Assembly (NCBI GenBank): GCA_002104945.1 | Contig: MCFH01000058.1 | Coordinates: 62,001 to 126,000, forward strand | Origin: Piromyces finnis | Taxonomy: Eukaryota > Neocallimastigomycota > Neocallimastigomycetes > Neocallimastigales > Neocallimastigaceae | Direction: 5' to 3' | DNA length: 64,000 nucleotides | In this document: positions 10,703-21,514 of the stretch, one piece after another | Layout: each line of letters opens with the position of its first letter | Position numbering within the stretch: position 1 is the first letter of the stretch | Notes under the pieces: generated by a model | Databases searched by the model: none | Told to the model about the DNA's origin: nothing | The model's input: the letters and a program-made list of their open reading frames with translations, nothing else | Made by a program: the position numbers and the translations under genes

Positions 10703-13700
10703 TTATAAGGAATCTTTTCTCGAAGGAATTTCAATTACAAATGGTTGGTATCTGTGCTTGATTAGATTACCAACTTTATTCTTTCTAATTTTCATGGAGG
10801 AGTCGTTCGACTTATATTTTGACTTTTTAGAGTTTCTTTCAAACTCTTGTATTAATTGCTTATCTGGAATCTGATCTTCAGAAATCCAAGTGGATTTGTC
10901 AAATCCTTTCCATGATAACTTATAAAATGTTTCACCATTAACAGATTTCATCTTTTCAATTTTCTCTGGAATTTTTTCAATTAAATCTGTGTTAAGGTGA
11001 ATGTTCCTCTTCCTACGATTAGACCTGTCGTTAAACTTGTTTTCAAAGTATGGTTCTAACAATGAAACATGAAAGACTGGATGACAATTCATTGTCTTTG
11101 GAAGTTTCAATTTGAAAGCGAGAGAACTAACTTTTCCAATTATCTCAAATGGGCCAAGCATTTGAGGTGCTAATTTTCTCTTTAGGTTAGTTCCAGGAGA
11201 ATCTTTCAATAACCATACCTTCTTTCCCACTTCGAACTCCGGGGGAATCATTCTCTTCATATCGGCATATTTCTTATATGTTTCTTTTGCTTTTTCTAAG
11301 TTTTCTTTTAATAATTTAAAGTTTTCATTCATATCAATTACTCTTTGTTCAGCTCTACTAGGTCTATCATTAGCTGGAATTTCTAAGCTGAACTTTGGAT
11401 GAAAACCATAATTAGCAAAGATTGGAGATTGATTTATAGATTGTTGTAAAGTATTATTATATGCAAATTCAGCAAATGGGATAAGATCAACCCAGTTATT
11501 CTGCTTTTTATTTATAAAACAACGGAAATATTGTTCTAATATGCCGTTCACCCTCTCCGTTTGACCATCTGTCTGCGGATGGTTGGCAGTTGATAATGAA
11601 TGATTGATATTAAGAAGGTCACAAAGTCTTGACCAAAAGTCAGAAGTAAATTGCGAGCCTCTATCAGAAATGATGGAATCAGGAAGACCATGCAAACGGA
11701 AGACATTAGCAATAAAAGCATCAGCAGCAATCGAAGCAGTAGGAAGACAACGTAAAGGAATGGCGTGAGCAAATTTAGTAAATCTATCGACAACAACCAT
11801 GAGAGTTGTCATATCTCTGGACTTAGGAAGATCAACAATAAAATCAATAGAAATATCAGACCAGGGCCTACTGGGAGTGTCCAAAGGGGATAACAATCCA
11901 TAAGGCTTATGTCTGGGGACTTTGGATTTGCAACAAGTCACGCAAGATTTGATAAAAGATTTAACGTCTGAATGAAACCTTGGCCACCAAAAGTTTCTGG
12001 AAATCAGTTCAGTGGTTTTCTTAATACCGAAATGACCAGCAGCAACAGAATCATGATGAAGTTCCAAAACTCTTGTCCTAAGAGATTTAGGAACATAAAT
12101 AAGATTATTATATAACAAAAATCCTTCGTTATCAATAATAACTTTATCAATATTTTTAATAGGTGCATTACATGCAGAACCATTCATTTTAAATTGGACA
12201 ATAGAATTATACAAATCGTCATTTTTAAGTTCTAATAAAATAGAATCGATTAACGGTTTGTTATCGCTATGATGAAACGAAATAGTAAGACAAGAAACAT
12301 CAGAATTAATATTATTCTCTACATGGTCACTTCTACGAGACAGGATATCAGGCTTACCGGATTTCTTTCCAGCTCTATAAATGAGTTTAAAATCAAATCT
12401 GGATAAGAACAAATTCCATCTAATTTGTCTCTGAGATAACATTTCAGGTTTTCTAGGAAATGTTAAATTCTTGTGATCAGTATAAATTATGAACGGATGG
12501 CGTGCACCTTCTAAATAATGACGCCATTCTTCAAGAGCAACTACAATAGCTAAAAGTTCCTTGTCATATATAGGATAGTTTCTTTGACAACTCGTCAAAC
12601 TTTTAGAAAGAAATGCAATAGGATGTAATTTGCCATCAAATTCTTGAGAGAGAATAGCACCGACAGCATAATTACTAGCATCAGTTTCTACAATAAATTG
12701 TTTATTACTATCCGCATGTTTCAGAATAGGAGCTGACGTGAACAGAGATTTTAATAAAATAAAAGCGTCCTGATCTTCTTTCACCCAGTTAAAAGCAACA
12801 TTCTTTCTAGTGAGTTTGTGAAGAGGGTTTGCAATTTTAGCAAAGTCTTTAATAAAAATTCTGTAATAGTTGCATAAACCAATAAAAGACTGAACCTCTT
12901 TAACATTCTTGGGAACCGGCCAATCGAGAATTGCTTTAACTTTATTTTCATCCATTTGCAATCCATCCTTTGAAATGACATAACCAAGAAAAGTGGTTTT
13001 CTCAACATCAAACTCACATTTTTCTAATTTAACATAAAGATTATTTTCAAGTAGTTTCTTAAGTACCTTTTTAACATGCTCATGATGTTCTTCGATATTA
13101 TTAGAATAAATAAGAATATCATCAATATATGAGATAACAAAATCGTCTAAATAGTCACTAAGGACATCGTTAATGAAGTGTTGAAAAGTTGCAGGTGCAT
13201 TCTTTAATCCAAAAGGCATAACCAGATATTCAAAATGTCCATATCTAGTACGAAAAGCCGTTTTGTATTCATCACCTTCTTTAATACGAACAAGATTATA
13301 AGCGGATTTAAGGTCTAATTTAGTAAAAATCTTAGCATTTTTCACCCTATCCAAAAGGTCACTAATTAAAGGTAAAGGATATGAATTACGAATGGTAATA
13401 TCATTCAACTTTCTATAATCGATACAAAGTCTTAGGGAGCCATCCTTCTTTTTAACAAATAAAATTGGGGCACCAGCAGGAGACGATGATTTCCTAATAA
13501 AACCTTTATTTAAATTATCATCAATATATTTTTTAAGTTCCTCTCTTTCAACTTCAGTTAATGGATACAAAGGTCCATAAAATAAAGTCGAATCATCTTT
13601 AAGTTTGATTTCACAATCATAAGGTCTATGAGGAGGTAACACTTCACAATTTTTTTCATTAAACACTTCACTAAATTCTAAATATTGGGTTGGTACGTCG

Positions 13701-13936
13701 ACCAATTTATCTTTATTAATATCTTTTTCATTATCATTATTACTACATGATTCGTTATCATTATTACATGTTTCATTAATTTTTGTTACAATACATTTAA
13801 CTTTTTTATTAAAACTAATATATTCATCATCGCTATCATCTTCATCATTGATGGTTCTAACAAGGCGGCCTTTAACATATTCTTTTTCTTCATTGTTTGG
13901 GACAGAGGGATCTACTTTCGGCTTTTTGGTCAAGCT
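10703..13936 (-). CDS. pol: Pol of element D: RT, RNase H, integrase, chromodomain
   Basis: About 1078 codons, in the same frame as the gag-protease ORF and separated from it only by TGA (13939-13937). The first recognisable start is TTG at 13933, so this is probably not an independent gene. Domains: RT with LRLCIDYRKLN, VMPFGLKNAP and ISYIDD; RNase H ([28 protein letters not shown]); integrase zinc finger (HHDS..GHFG..CVTCC); integrase core D, D, E (SIDFIVDLP, ISDRGSQF, GQTERVN); GPF domain (LGPFEIIG); a C-terminal chromodomain (YKLSWKGFDKSTWISEDQI) that would direct integration to modified chromatin. All catalytic residues I can see are present. Confidence 0.9.
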   Translation of the reverse strand, partial: SLTKKPKVDPSVPNNEEKEYVKGRLVRTINDEDDSDDEYISFNKKVKCIVTKINETCNNDNESCSNNDNEKDINKDKLVDVPTQYLEFSEVFNEKNCEVLPPHRPYDCEIKLKDDSTLFYGPLYPLTEVEREELKKYIDDNLNKGFIRKSSSPAGAPILFVKKKDGSLRLCIDYRKLNDITIRNSYPLPLISDLLDRVKNAKIFTKLDLKSAYNLVRIKEGDEYKTAFRTRYGHFEYLVMPFGLKNAPATFQHFINDVLSDYLDDFVISYIDDILIYSNNIEEHHEHVKKVLKKLLENNLYVKLEKCEFDVEKTTFLGYVISKDGLQMDENKVKAILDWPVPKNVKEVQSFIGLCNYYRIFIKDFAKIANPLHKLTRKNVAFNWVKEDQDAFILLKSLFTSAPILKHADSNKQFIVETDASNYAVGAILSQEFDGKLHPIAFLSKSLTSCQRNYPIYDKELLAIVVALEEWRHYLEGARHPFIIYTDHKNLTFPRKPEMLSQRQIRWNLFLSRFDFKLIYRAGKKSGKPDILSRRSDHVENNINSDVSCLTISFHHSDNKPLIDSILLELKNDDLYNSIVQFKMNGSACNAPIKNIDKVIIDNEGFLLYNNLIYVPKSLRTRVLELHHDSVAAGHFGIKKTTELISRNFWWPRFHSDVKSFIKSCVTCCKSKVPRHKPYGLLSPLDTPSRPWSDISIDFIVDLPKSRDMTTLMVVVDRFTKFAHAIPLRCLPTASIAADAFIANVFRLHGLPDSIISDRGSQFTSDFWSRLCDLLNINHSLSTANHPQTDGQTERVNGILEQYFRCFINKKQNNWVDLIPFAEFAYNNTLQQSINQSPIFANYGFHPKFSLEIPANDRPSRAEQRVIDMNENFKLLKENLEKAKETYKKYADMKRMIPPEFEVGKKVWLLKDSPGTNLKRKLAPQMLGPFEIIGKVSSLAFKLKLPKTMNCHPVFHVSLLEPYFENKFNDRSNRRKRNIHLNTDLIEKIPEKIEKMKSVNGETFYKLSWKGFDKSTWISEDQIPDKQLIQEFERNSKKSKYKSNDSSMKIRKNKVGNLIKHRYQPFVIEIPSRKDSL

Positions 13937-15250
13937 TCAGTCGAGAACATCATGATCTAACTGATCATTCTTTGACTTCTTTCTTGGTTTTCTCTTTCTT
14001 TTGCCTTTATTACAATGTCTGGCACAATAACCAGAACTAAAAGCGATTTTCTTAGAGTCGTAGAAAGCATTTGGATTATGCTTCTTTATCCACGGCAAAC
14101 CAAGAATAACATCAACACCGGGGACTTGTAATCCATAAAGTTGAATTACTTCGAAGTGATTTTTGCAACGGAGCATGCACTTCTCAGTCCTTTCCCAAAC
14201 ACTAACAACTCCATCACTAACACCTGAAACACGGAATGGTTCCACTTTTTCCAAATTAATACCAAGTTCTTCAGCAAGACTTGGATTAATGAAATTTAAT
14301 TCAGAACCGGAATCAATTAAAACCTTAATTTTAACTTCCGAAACTTCATTGGTACTCAAGTAAAAGTCCACAAGGTTTAAATCACTTTTCACTCCCTTGA
14401 CTCCAACTTTGTAAATTTTTGGATTAACAATTTTTGGAGTCCTTTCTTTAACAATTCTTAACACTTTTCTGGGCTTTACTCTATTAGGACAATTAAACTT
14501 TAAATGTCCCGGTTGTTTACAAAGAAAACATAACCCTTTTTTCTTTTCTTCTTCAAAGTTATCTATGTTTTCATTGTAATTTTTACTTGATCCTTGAATA
14601 TTCACATACCTTTTTCGTTTATTCTCTCTACTAATTTTAAATACATCCACATCCATAGGATCATTAGCCCTTCTACCATTAAAATAAAATTCACTTAAAG
14701 AATTCCTTTTCATCATATCTTCAACTAAAATAGTTGAAGAAATCAATTGTTCAATTGAAGTTGGGTTTGATTCAATGAAAGCCAACTTCTCCCTAAGTGG
14801 TGGTAATAAACCTTTCAGAAACATGTAGATTTTTGCGCTATCATTAAAGCTTGAATTTTGGCTAATACGTTGAAACTCGGTAATGTAATCTAATACCTGA
14901 CCAAGTTTCCTTTGGCGAAGATTATCTAATTTTCCGTTAGCTACAACGGTATCGTATCTATAACTGCCAAAATTAGCCTTCAACCTATCTACAAATTCAT
15001 CATAATGGTTTAAAACCCCACTATTATTCTTCATCAACACTGAAGCCCATTCCAAAGGTTTACCAGAGAAGTATGATATAACGAAGTCGACCTTGACTCG
15101 ATCTGTATTGTACAGTGTCGGTCGAGTACGAAATACCAACTCCACTCTAGTTAAAAATCCATCTAATTCACGTTGTTTACCAGAGAATATCGGTGGAGCA
15201 TTAATAATGTTCCCCGAGTTCCCGGAAACACCCACATTCCTATCACCCAT
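13937..15250 (-). CDS. gag-pro: Gag-protease of element D
   Basis: 437 residues from the ATG at 15250-15248; an upstream TTG at 15292 is open but unlikely as the start. Gag capsid domain (IFSGKQRELDGFLTRVELVF, PLEWASVLM, ANFGSY). Zinc knuckle CX2CX4HX4C (CFLCKQPGHLKFNC) near 14480-14530. Aspartic protease with LIDSGSELNFINP near 14280-14320. A basic tail (KGKRKRKPRKKSK) precedes the TGA. In relatives C, A and P, protease and RT are in one uninterrupted frame, so the TGA is either a recent nonsense mutation or a readthrough site. The protein is otherwise complete. Confidence 0.88.
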   Translation of the reverse strand: MGDRNVGVSGNSGNIINAPPIFSGKQRELDGFLTRVELVFRTRPTLYNTDRVKVDFVISYFSGKPLEWASVLMKNNSGVLNHYDEFVDRLKANFGSYRYDTVVANGKLDNLRQRKLGQVLDYITEFQRISQNSSFNDSAKIYMFLKGLLPPLREKLAFIESNPTSIEQLISSTILVEDMMKRNSLSEFYFNGRRANDPMDVDVFKISRENKRKRYVNIQGSSKNYNENIDNFEEEKKKGLCFLCKQPGHLKFNCPNRVKPRKVLRIVKERTPKIVNPKIYKVGVKGVKSDLNLVDFYLSTNEVSEVKIKVLIDSGSELNFINPSLAEELGINLEKVEPFRVSGVSDGVVSVWERTEKCMLRCKNHFEVIQLYGLQVPGVDVILGLPWIKKHNPNAFYDSKKIAFSSGYCARHCNKGKRKRKPRKKSKNDQLDHDVLD

Positions 15251-15495
15251 TTCCAAATTCAAATTTTCAAATTCACTAATTAAACCCTCCAACTTACTAA
15301 AATAAATAAAATGTTTTCTTACTACTATTTCAAGTAAGTAATTTTTTTTTTTTTTTTTTTTTTTAATTATTTATAAAAGATAATTTTAGTATATCAAACA
15401 ATACAAAAGTTATTCAGACGCGTTCTGCAAAAGCAGTGTCGAACAAGTTTTGTACTACTAATCAATCCTTAATGGTTATTCTTGGTCCTTTCTTC

Positions 15496-15627
15496 CCACT
15501 CGGCGGCGGTAGATTCAATTTCAACCCAGTAGTTATTCCTTCTTTTTTCTTCTTTTACTCGGCGGTAGACTCAATTTCAACCCAGTAGTTATTCCTTCTT
15601 TTTTCTTCTTTTACTCGGCGGTAGATA
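15496..15627 (-). repeat. 56 bp tandem repeat in the leader of D
   Basis: A unit of about 56 bp (plus strand from CTCGGCGGTAGA through CAACCCAGTAG to a T-rich end) occurs twice with a third partial copy, between the primer site and gag. It is the GC-richest part of the leader. The rest of 15251-15665 holds a T-run (about 15340-15364) and no ORF. Confidence 0.75.
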
Positions 15628-15665
15628 CCCTAACGTATTCTTGGTTTTCGTTAGGTAATTGTTAT

Positions 15666-16268
15666 TGTAATGGCGACACAGAAAGAATAGATTAGGATAT
15701 CTATTCTATTACAATAACACAAAATTTGAAAAATAAAATAAAAAATTGTTTTATAAAATATCTTTTATTATAATAGAATTTTAATAATAACAATTACATC
15801 GATAAAATGATGAAAAATATCTTCTATTTATATTTTTCCTAAATACATTTATATTATATTATAACTATTTATTTCTTATATATTATTATTTAAAATCTAC
15901 ACTAAAATCTTAATTATTAATAAATATTTAAACTATAACTATTTTTAGTAAAATACAATTGGCAATTCAAATTAAGTACTATTTAATTTGAATATGTGCC
16001 CATGTATTATTGATATATTAATCATTTATTATTTATCTATTTCTATAAAAAAACAATACTAAAACTAGGGATTTAAATTGAGAATATTAATTTACTTGTT
16101 AAACATTAAAAATAAATTAATAATTTATTTTGTTTTAAACTTTAATTATTAATAAATAAATTATGTCTCATTTTCTTTTTCTGAATATAATTTGTGTAAC
16201 TTAAACAATAATACTTGTGGCTTAAGTTACATTAAAGATATCAAACAGAGGCGTTTGATATCTTTACA
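15666..16268 (-). repeat. 5' LTR of element D
   Basis: 603 bp, seemingly identical to 10064-10666. The self-primer site appears on the plus strand as ATAACAATTAC at 15787-15797 inside the LTR and as its complement GTAATTGTTAT at 15655-15665 just outside it. The flank at 16269-16273 is the GTTTA target duplication. Confidence 0.92.
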
Positions 16269-16591
16269 GTTTAATTAAGTACTTTACCAAAATTCTTAAA
16301 TAAAATTAATCCTAAACACTGCATATGTTTTGATTATTGAAAGAAAATAATAAACTTTAATTAATCGAGATCAAAATATATAACTTTTGTTAAATTAATT
16401 GTTAAATTAAATGTTTAATAACTTCGTTAGTAAATTACACTTTAAAAGTAAACAAATATAATAATTCATGTTATAAAATAATATAATTAAACACTTTTAT
16501 TAAAATACTAAAAATAATTATTACTTTAATTAATTGTAAAATAAACAACTTTTTATATTCTTTAACTTTTAATTATTTCTTTTATTGTTAT

Positions 16592-17197
16592 TGTAAAGAC
16601 ATCAAACGCCTCTGTTTGATATCTTTAATGTAACTTAAGCCACAAGTATTATTGTTTAAGTTACACAAATTATATTCAGAAAAAGAAAATGAGACATAAT
16701 TTATTTATTAATAATTAAAGTTTAAAACAAAATAAATTATTAATTTATTTTTAATGTTTAACAAGTAAATTAATATTCTCAATTTAAATCCCTAGTTTTA
16801 GTATTGTTTTTTTATAGAAATAGATAAATAATAAATTATTAATATATCAATAATACATGGGCACATATTCAAATTAAATGGTACTTAATTTGAATTGCCA
16901 ATTGTATTTTACTAAAAATAGTTATAGTTTAAATATTTATTAATAATTAAGATTTTAGTGTAGATTTTAAATAATAATATATAAGAAATAAATAGTTATA
17001 ATATAATATAAATGTATTTAGGAAAAATATAAATAGAAGATATTTTTCATCATTTTATCGATGTAATTGTTATTATTAAAATTCTATTATAATAAAAGAT
17101 ATTTTATAAAACAATTTTTTATTTTATTTCTCAAATTTTTGTGTTATTGTAATAGGTTAGATATCCTAATCTATTCGGTTTAGTGTCTGACTTTACA
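16592..17197 (+). repeat. Solo LTR of the D family
   Basis: 606 bp, TGTAAAGACATC...GACTTTACA, in the opposite orientation to element D, flanked by GTTAT at 16587-16591 and 17198-17202. It is a second insertion into the same B1 LTR. The terminal hairpin is kept with one G-U pair. LTR-LTR recombination presumably removed the internal region. Confidence 0.92.
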
Positions 17198-17613
17198 GTT
17201 ATTTCTAATTACTTTTATTACTTTTATTGTAAATAGTTATTAATTTTATTGTTTTAATGTAAATAGTTTAAATTTAAAAGAAAATATAAATACATGTAAA
17301 TATTCTTATTTTAATCATTATTATTATTATTAATAAAGAAATATTATATAGTTAGATTAATATTTTATAATTTTAATAATCACTTTTATACTTAAATAAA
17401 TAAAAATTTTAAATATTTAAATATTAGAAAAACAAGTGTTTCTAATAAAACAATTTAGTGTTTTAACAAAACAATTTTATTAATTTTTATAAAAACGATC
17501 TTAAATCTTAATCAATATAACTTATATAGTTATAACAAAATATATAATATAATAATCACTTTTTGAAGTAAAATTCAAAATTAAGATTATTATCAAATTA
17601 TATCATATAATAA

Positions 17614-18139
17614 TGTAATAATTATTATTATATATATTATATAATAATAATTATTATCTTCAATTTAATAATAATTAGTTATTCGATTGATAACTAATAT
17701 ATCAATCATCGTAATATTAAGTAAAACCGAATAAAATTCGGAAAAACCTTAATATCCGATTGTCCTAATATTTATTTATATCTTCTAGTTGTTTCTATAA
17801 GTTATTTCAAGATACGATACATAAATATAAAATACAAACGTAAAATAAAATACATAATGTTTCTTATAAAATGTAATACAAAAATTATTAAATAATAAAA
17901 TAAATGAATGTTTACTATTATTTTAGATAAATTACTAAATTAAATAAATAATTAATTAATATAATAATTAAATAAATTTTACATTTAGTAAATGAATAAT
18001 TAATATTAATATAAATAACTGTTTATAGTAATTTAAATGAATGTATGCTAATAATTTAAATAATTAATTAATTTAATAATTAAAAAAATAATTAAATAAG
18101 AATTAATAATTATTTATTGAATAATTATTAATTCTTACA
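17614..18139 (+). repeat. Solo LTR K1, internally deleted
   Basis: Begins TGTAATAATTATT and ends ATTAATTCTTACA, flanked by AATAA (17609-17613 and 18140-18144). It matches K2 (19537-20367) but lacks about 300 bp near its start. It contains the inverted repeat GATTGATA...TATCAATC. Confidence 0.75.
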
Positions 18140-18141
18140 AA

Positions 18142-18646
18142 TAATACGAAGAGGATATTATCTTAATTCTATAAATGAATATAGAAAGTGATAATATTTG
18201 TATCTAAAAAAAAAAATAAAAAAAAATAAAATAAAATAAATGATTTTTATACTTGTTCATTTGCAAGTCTTTGTTAGTTTAAAATATAAAATTATTTTAT
18301 TTAATTATAAAGTTTTAATATTTAATAACTCTTGTATTATTAAATATATATATGTTATGGTTTAATACATCTTGAATGTATGTAAATATAATCACAACTA
18401 TTATTTTAATAAAATTTAATATTATTATCTAATTTTACTGGATTATTAGGAACAATTTTAAAATAAAATAATTCTATCACTATTTATACAAAATTATTAT
18501 TTTAAAGTATAATTATAAACAAATATAAACTATTTAATTTAAAAATAAATAAACAATTAAATAGACAAAAAGTTTACATTTATAGTTTTTAATTTAATAA
18601 TTTTATACATGTTAATTATTTTAATTTTCAACTATCTGTGTTTTAA

Positions 18647-18686
<40 letters not shown>

Positions 18687-18718
18687 AATTCATAATTTAT
18701 AAATTTAATTATTTATCA
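18142..18718 (+). repeat. Solo LTR H1
   Basis: About 577 bp ending TTATTTATCA and matching H2 and H4. Its first bases (TAATAC instead of TGATAC) are altered where B1's LTR and K1 abut. Starts with a large imperfect hairpin (GATAC...GTATC). Contains an (ATT)n run at about 18648-18684. Confidence 0.75.
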
Positions 18719-18722
18719 GTAA

Positions 18723-19529
18723 TGATAAATAATGCAATTAATAAATATAAAATTATTATTATACCTGATTTTTAAGTTAACCCTAAAAGTAACTTAAAAC
18801 AAGTTATAGTTTAATTAAGTACTTTACCAAAATTCTTAAATAAAATTAATCCTAAACACTGCATATATTTTGATTATTGAAAGAAAATAATAAACTTTAA
18901 TTAATCGAGATCAAAATATATAACTTTTGTTAAATTAATTGTTAAATTAAATGTTTAATAACTTCGTTAGTAAATTACACTTTAAAAGTAAACAAATATA
19001 ATAATTCATGTTATAAAATAATATAATTAAACACCTTTATTAAAACATTAAAAATAATTATTACTTTAATTAATTGTAAAATAAACAACTTTTTATATTC
19101 TTTAACTTTTAATTATTTCTTTTATTGTTATTTCTAATTACTTTTATTGTAAATAGTTATTAATTTTATTGTTTTAATGTAAATAGTTTAAATTTAAAAG
19201 AAAATATAAATACATGTAAATATTCTTATTTTAATCATTATTATTATTATTATTAATAAAGAAATATTATATAGTTAGATTAATATTTTATAATTTTAAT
19301 AATCACTTTTATACTTAAATAAATAAAAATTTTAAATATTTAAATATTAGAAAAACAAGTGTTTCTAATAAAACAATTTAGTGTTTTAACAAAACAATTT
19401 TATTAATTTTTATAAAAACGATCTTAAATCTTAATCAATATAACTTATATAGTTATAACAAAATATATAATATAATAATCACTTTTTTGAAGTAAAATTC
19501 AAAATTAAGATTATTATCAAATTATATCA
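18723..19529 (+). repeat. Solo LTR G2 (B family)
   Basis: 807 bp, TGATAAATAATG...AATTATATCA, flanked by the 4 bp duplication GTAA (18719-18722 and 19530-19533). It is an uninterrupted reference copy for the B1 LTR. Confidence 0.9.
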
Positions 19530-19536
19530 GTAAAAG

Positions 19537-20367
19537 TGTAATAATTATTATATATTTAATAATAATTATTATCTACAATATAATAATACAAATCGTAATA
19601 TGTATTATTAAATTGAGAAGTTTCTTAATAGTAAATAAAAATGAATACTTATCTTAAAGAGTTTATTATAAGTGAATTATAATAACAAACACAAAATATT
19701 AAGACTATCTTTAATGTAAATATTTTTTATGAATATAGTTTTTGAAAGGGTTATTTATTATAATTGTCTTAAAATAATAACTCTGGATTCTTTAGTGGAA
19801 TTCCAGAGTCCTTATATTTATAATTTTTTGATAATTTAAAGTTTAATAAAGAATTTCTAATCTTAACAAATAATCTTTTTAGGAAAAGACTAGAAGAAAA
19901 ACCTAAAAAGATATTCGATTGATAACTAATATATCAATCATCGTAATATTAAGTAAAACCGATTAAAATTCGGAAAAACCTTAATATCCGATTGTCCTAA
20001 TATGTATTTATATTTTCTAATTGTTTCTATAAGTTATTTCAAGATACGATACATAAATATAAAATACAAACGTAAAATAAAATATATAATGTTTCTTATA
20101 AAATGTAATACAAAAATTATTAATTAAAAAATAAATGAATGTTTACTATTATTTTAAATATATTATTAAATTAAATAAATAAATAATTAATATAGTAATT
20201 AAATAAATTTTAAATTAAGTAAATGAATAATTAATATCAATATAGATAAATGTTTATAGTAATTTAAATGAATGTATGCTAATAGTTTAAATAAATAGTT
20301 AATTTAATAATTAAAAAATAATTAAATAAGAATTAATTTATACAAAAAATAATTATTAATTCTTACA
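19537..20367 (+). repeat. Solo LTR K2
   Basis: 831 bp, TGTAATAATTATT...AATTCTTACA, flanked by AAAAG (19532-19536 and 20368-20372). It contains a near-palindrome around CTCTGGATTC...GAATTCCAGAG (about 19783-19812) and GATTGATA...TATCAATC (about 19917-19940). Confidence 0.85.
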
Positions 20368-20372
20368 AAAAG

Positions 20373-21000
20373 TGTAAGAAATTAGATTTATTTTATAATA
20401 AATAATCTATATTTCTTATTAAAATTAATTTATTATATTTTTTATTTAACCTTTAATATTTTATTAAATTTTATTAAATTTTTTTATAATACATAATGTA
20501 TTTTAAATGTAATGTAAATTATTGTATTTAGAAAAAATCGATTATTAGAATTTTCCCGAATCCATTCGGTTTTATCTAATAATACGATGATTGATAAGAA
20601 TAGATTATCAATCGAAACTTTTCTAGTTTTTTCTTCTAATCTTTTTCTAGAAAAGAAATTTATTAAGATTAGAACTTTCTTTTATTCTTTAAGTTTTTAT
20701 ATAAAAAGACCTCTTGAGTTTCGTTTTAAAATCAAGAGTTATTATTATAAGAAATTATAATAAATAACATAAATAAATTGATACATTTTTTAACATAAAT
20801 AAAACATTCTTATAATAAAAAATATTTTAAACTCTCACACAAACGTTATTTATAGGCTATTATAATAAACTCGATAAGTATATTCTTCTTTATTTTAATA
20901 AATAGTTTCCTTATCATTATCTCATTTTAACAATTAGTGTTAAAATGTAGCTAATAATTTTATTATGTGAAATACTAATGCATATAATAAAATTATTACA
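20373..21000 (-). repeat. Solo LTR K3, diverged, opposite orientation
   Basis: 628 bp from TGTAAGAAATTAG to AAATTATTACA, flanked by AAAAG (20368-20372 and 21001-21005). The reverse complement aligns with K2 over the GATGATTGATA...ATCAATCGA block and the TTAAGATTAGAA block. More diverged than K1 and K2. Confidence 0.75.
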
Positions 21001-21493
21001 AAAAGGTGTTTTTATAATATTAGTTAATAAGTTATATAATTTAGTTAATTAAGTTAGTTACTACCTCTCTATACGAGTTAATAACTAAATAAAGTTTTAT
21101 AAAAAATAATAAAAGAAAGAAAATAAATATTATAACACAAGAATAAATACAAGTATATATAAATATTATTATGAAATAAATTTACTTAAATAATTATTTT
21201 TAATTATTTCTTTTATTTATTTAGTATAATTATAATACATTAATTATTATTATAGTTACTAAATTACTTTAATACTAACGCTAAAGTATTTAACGTTAGT
21301 TTTAACTATACTATTTAACTATATTAGTTTATTTTCTTTACCACTTGATTGGGTAAAGCAAATAAACTTCCTATTTAATTAATAACCATTAATATATGGT
21401 TATACATATATCTGGCCAATAAATGGTGACCAGAATATATGGTTTCAATTGAAATATTTGTGGGCAAACTTATGGCCACAAATATTTCTTACA
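21001..21493 (-). repeat. 3' LTR of element E
   Basis: In element orientation it starts TGTAAGAAATATTTGTGG, whose bases pair with CCACAAATATTTC downstream (13 bp hairpin beginning 4 nt from the end). The other end, expected to read TGTAAAAGGTG on the plus strand, is split: GTAA (18719), GTAAAAG (19530-19536), AAAAG (20368) and AAAAGGTG (21001) are pieces duplicated by the G2, K2 and K3 insertions. Confidence 0.85.
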
Positions 21494-21514
21494 ATGCTCC
21501 CCTAAGGAGAAAAC

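Larger units (their letters stand above)
10064..16268 (-). mobile_element. Element D: complete chromovirus with seemingly identical LTRs
   Basis: 6205 bp, flanked by the 5 bp target duplication GTTTA (10059-10063 and 16269-16273), inserted in the 3' LTR of B1. The LTRs at 10064-10666 and 15666-16268 are both 603 bp and look identical by eye, so insertion is recent. After the 5' LTR the internal region begins ATAACAATTAC (15665-15655), the exact reverse complement of GTAATTGTTAT inside the LTR. A purine tract AGAGAGAGAGAT precedes the 3' LTR. The coding region is one frame split by a single TGA. Confidence 0.93.
9973..17605 (+). repeat. 3' LTR of B1 (family G), split by element D and a solo LTR
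   Basis: LTR pieces are 9973-10063, 16274-16591 and 17203-17605. Removing D, the solo LTR and one copy of each target duplication leaves about 812 bp, matching G2 (807 bp) and G3 (809 bp). It begins TGATAAATAATG and ends AAATTATATCA. The pieces join exactly as in the uninterrupted copies at 18723-19529 and 40867-41675. Confidence 0.85.

Noticed and set aside
13931-13942. Reassigned TGA or other alternative genetic code
   Set aside because: TAA stops also interrupt pol frames (I, P) and frameshifts are common; degeneration explains the breaks. Functional stops TAA at gag ends are used as stops.
18640-18690. (ATT)n tract as an independent feature
   Set aside because: It is part of every H LTR (also near 37210 and 53310).
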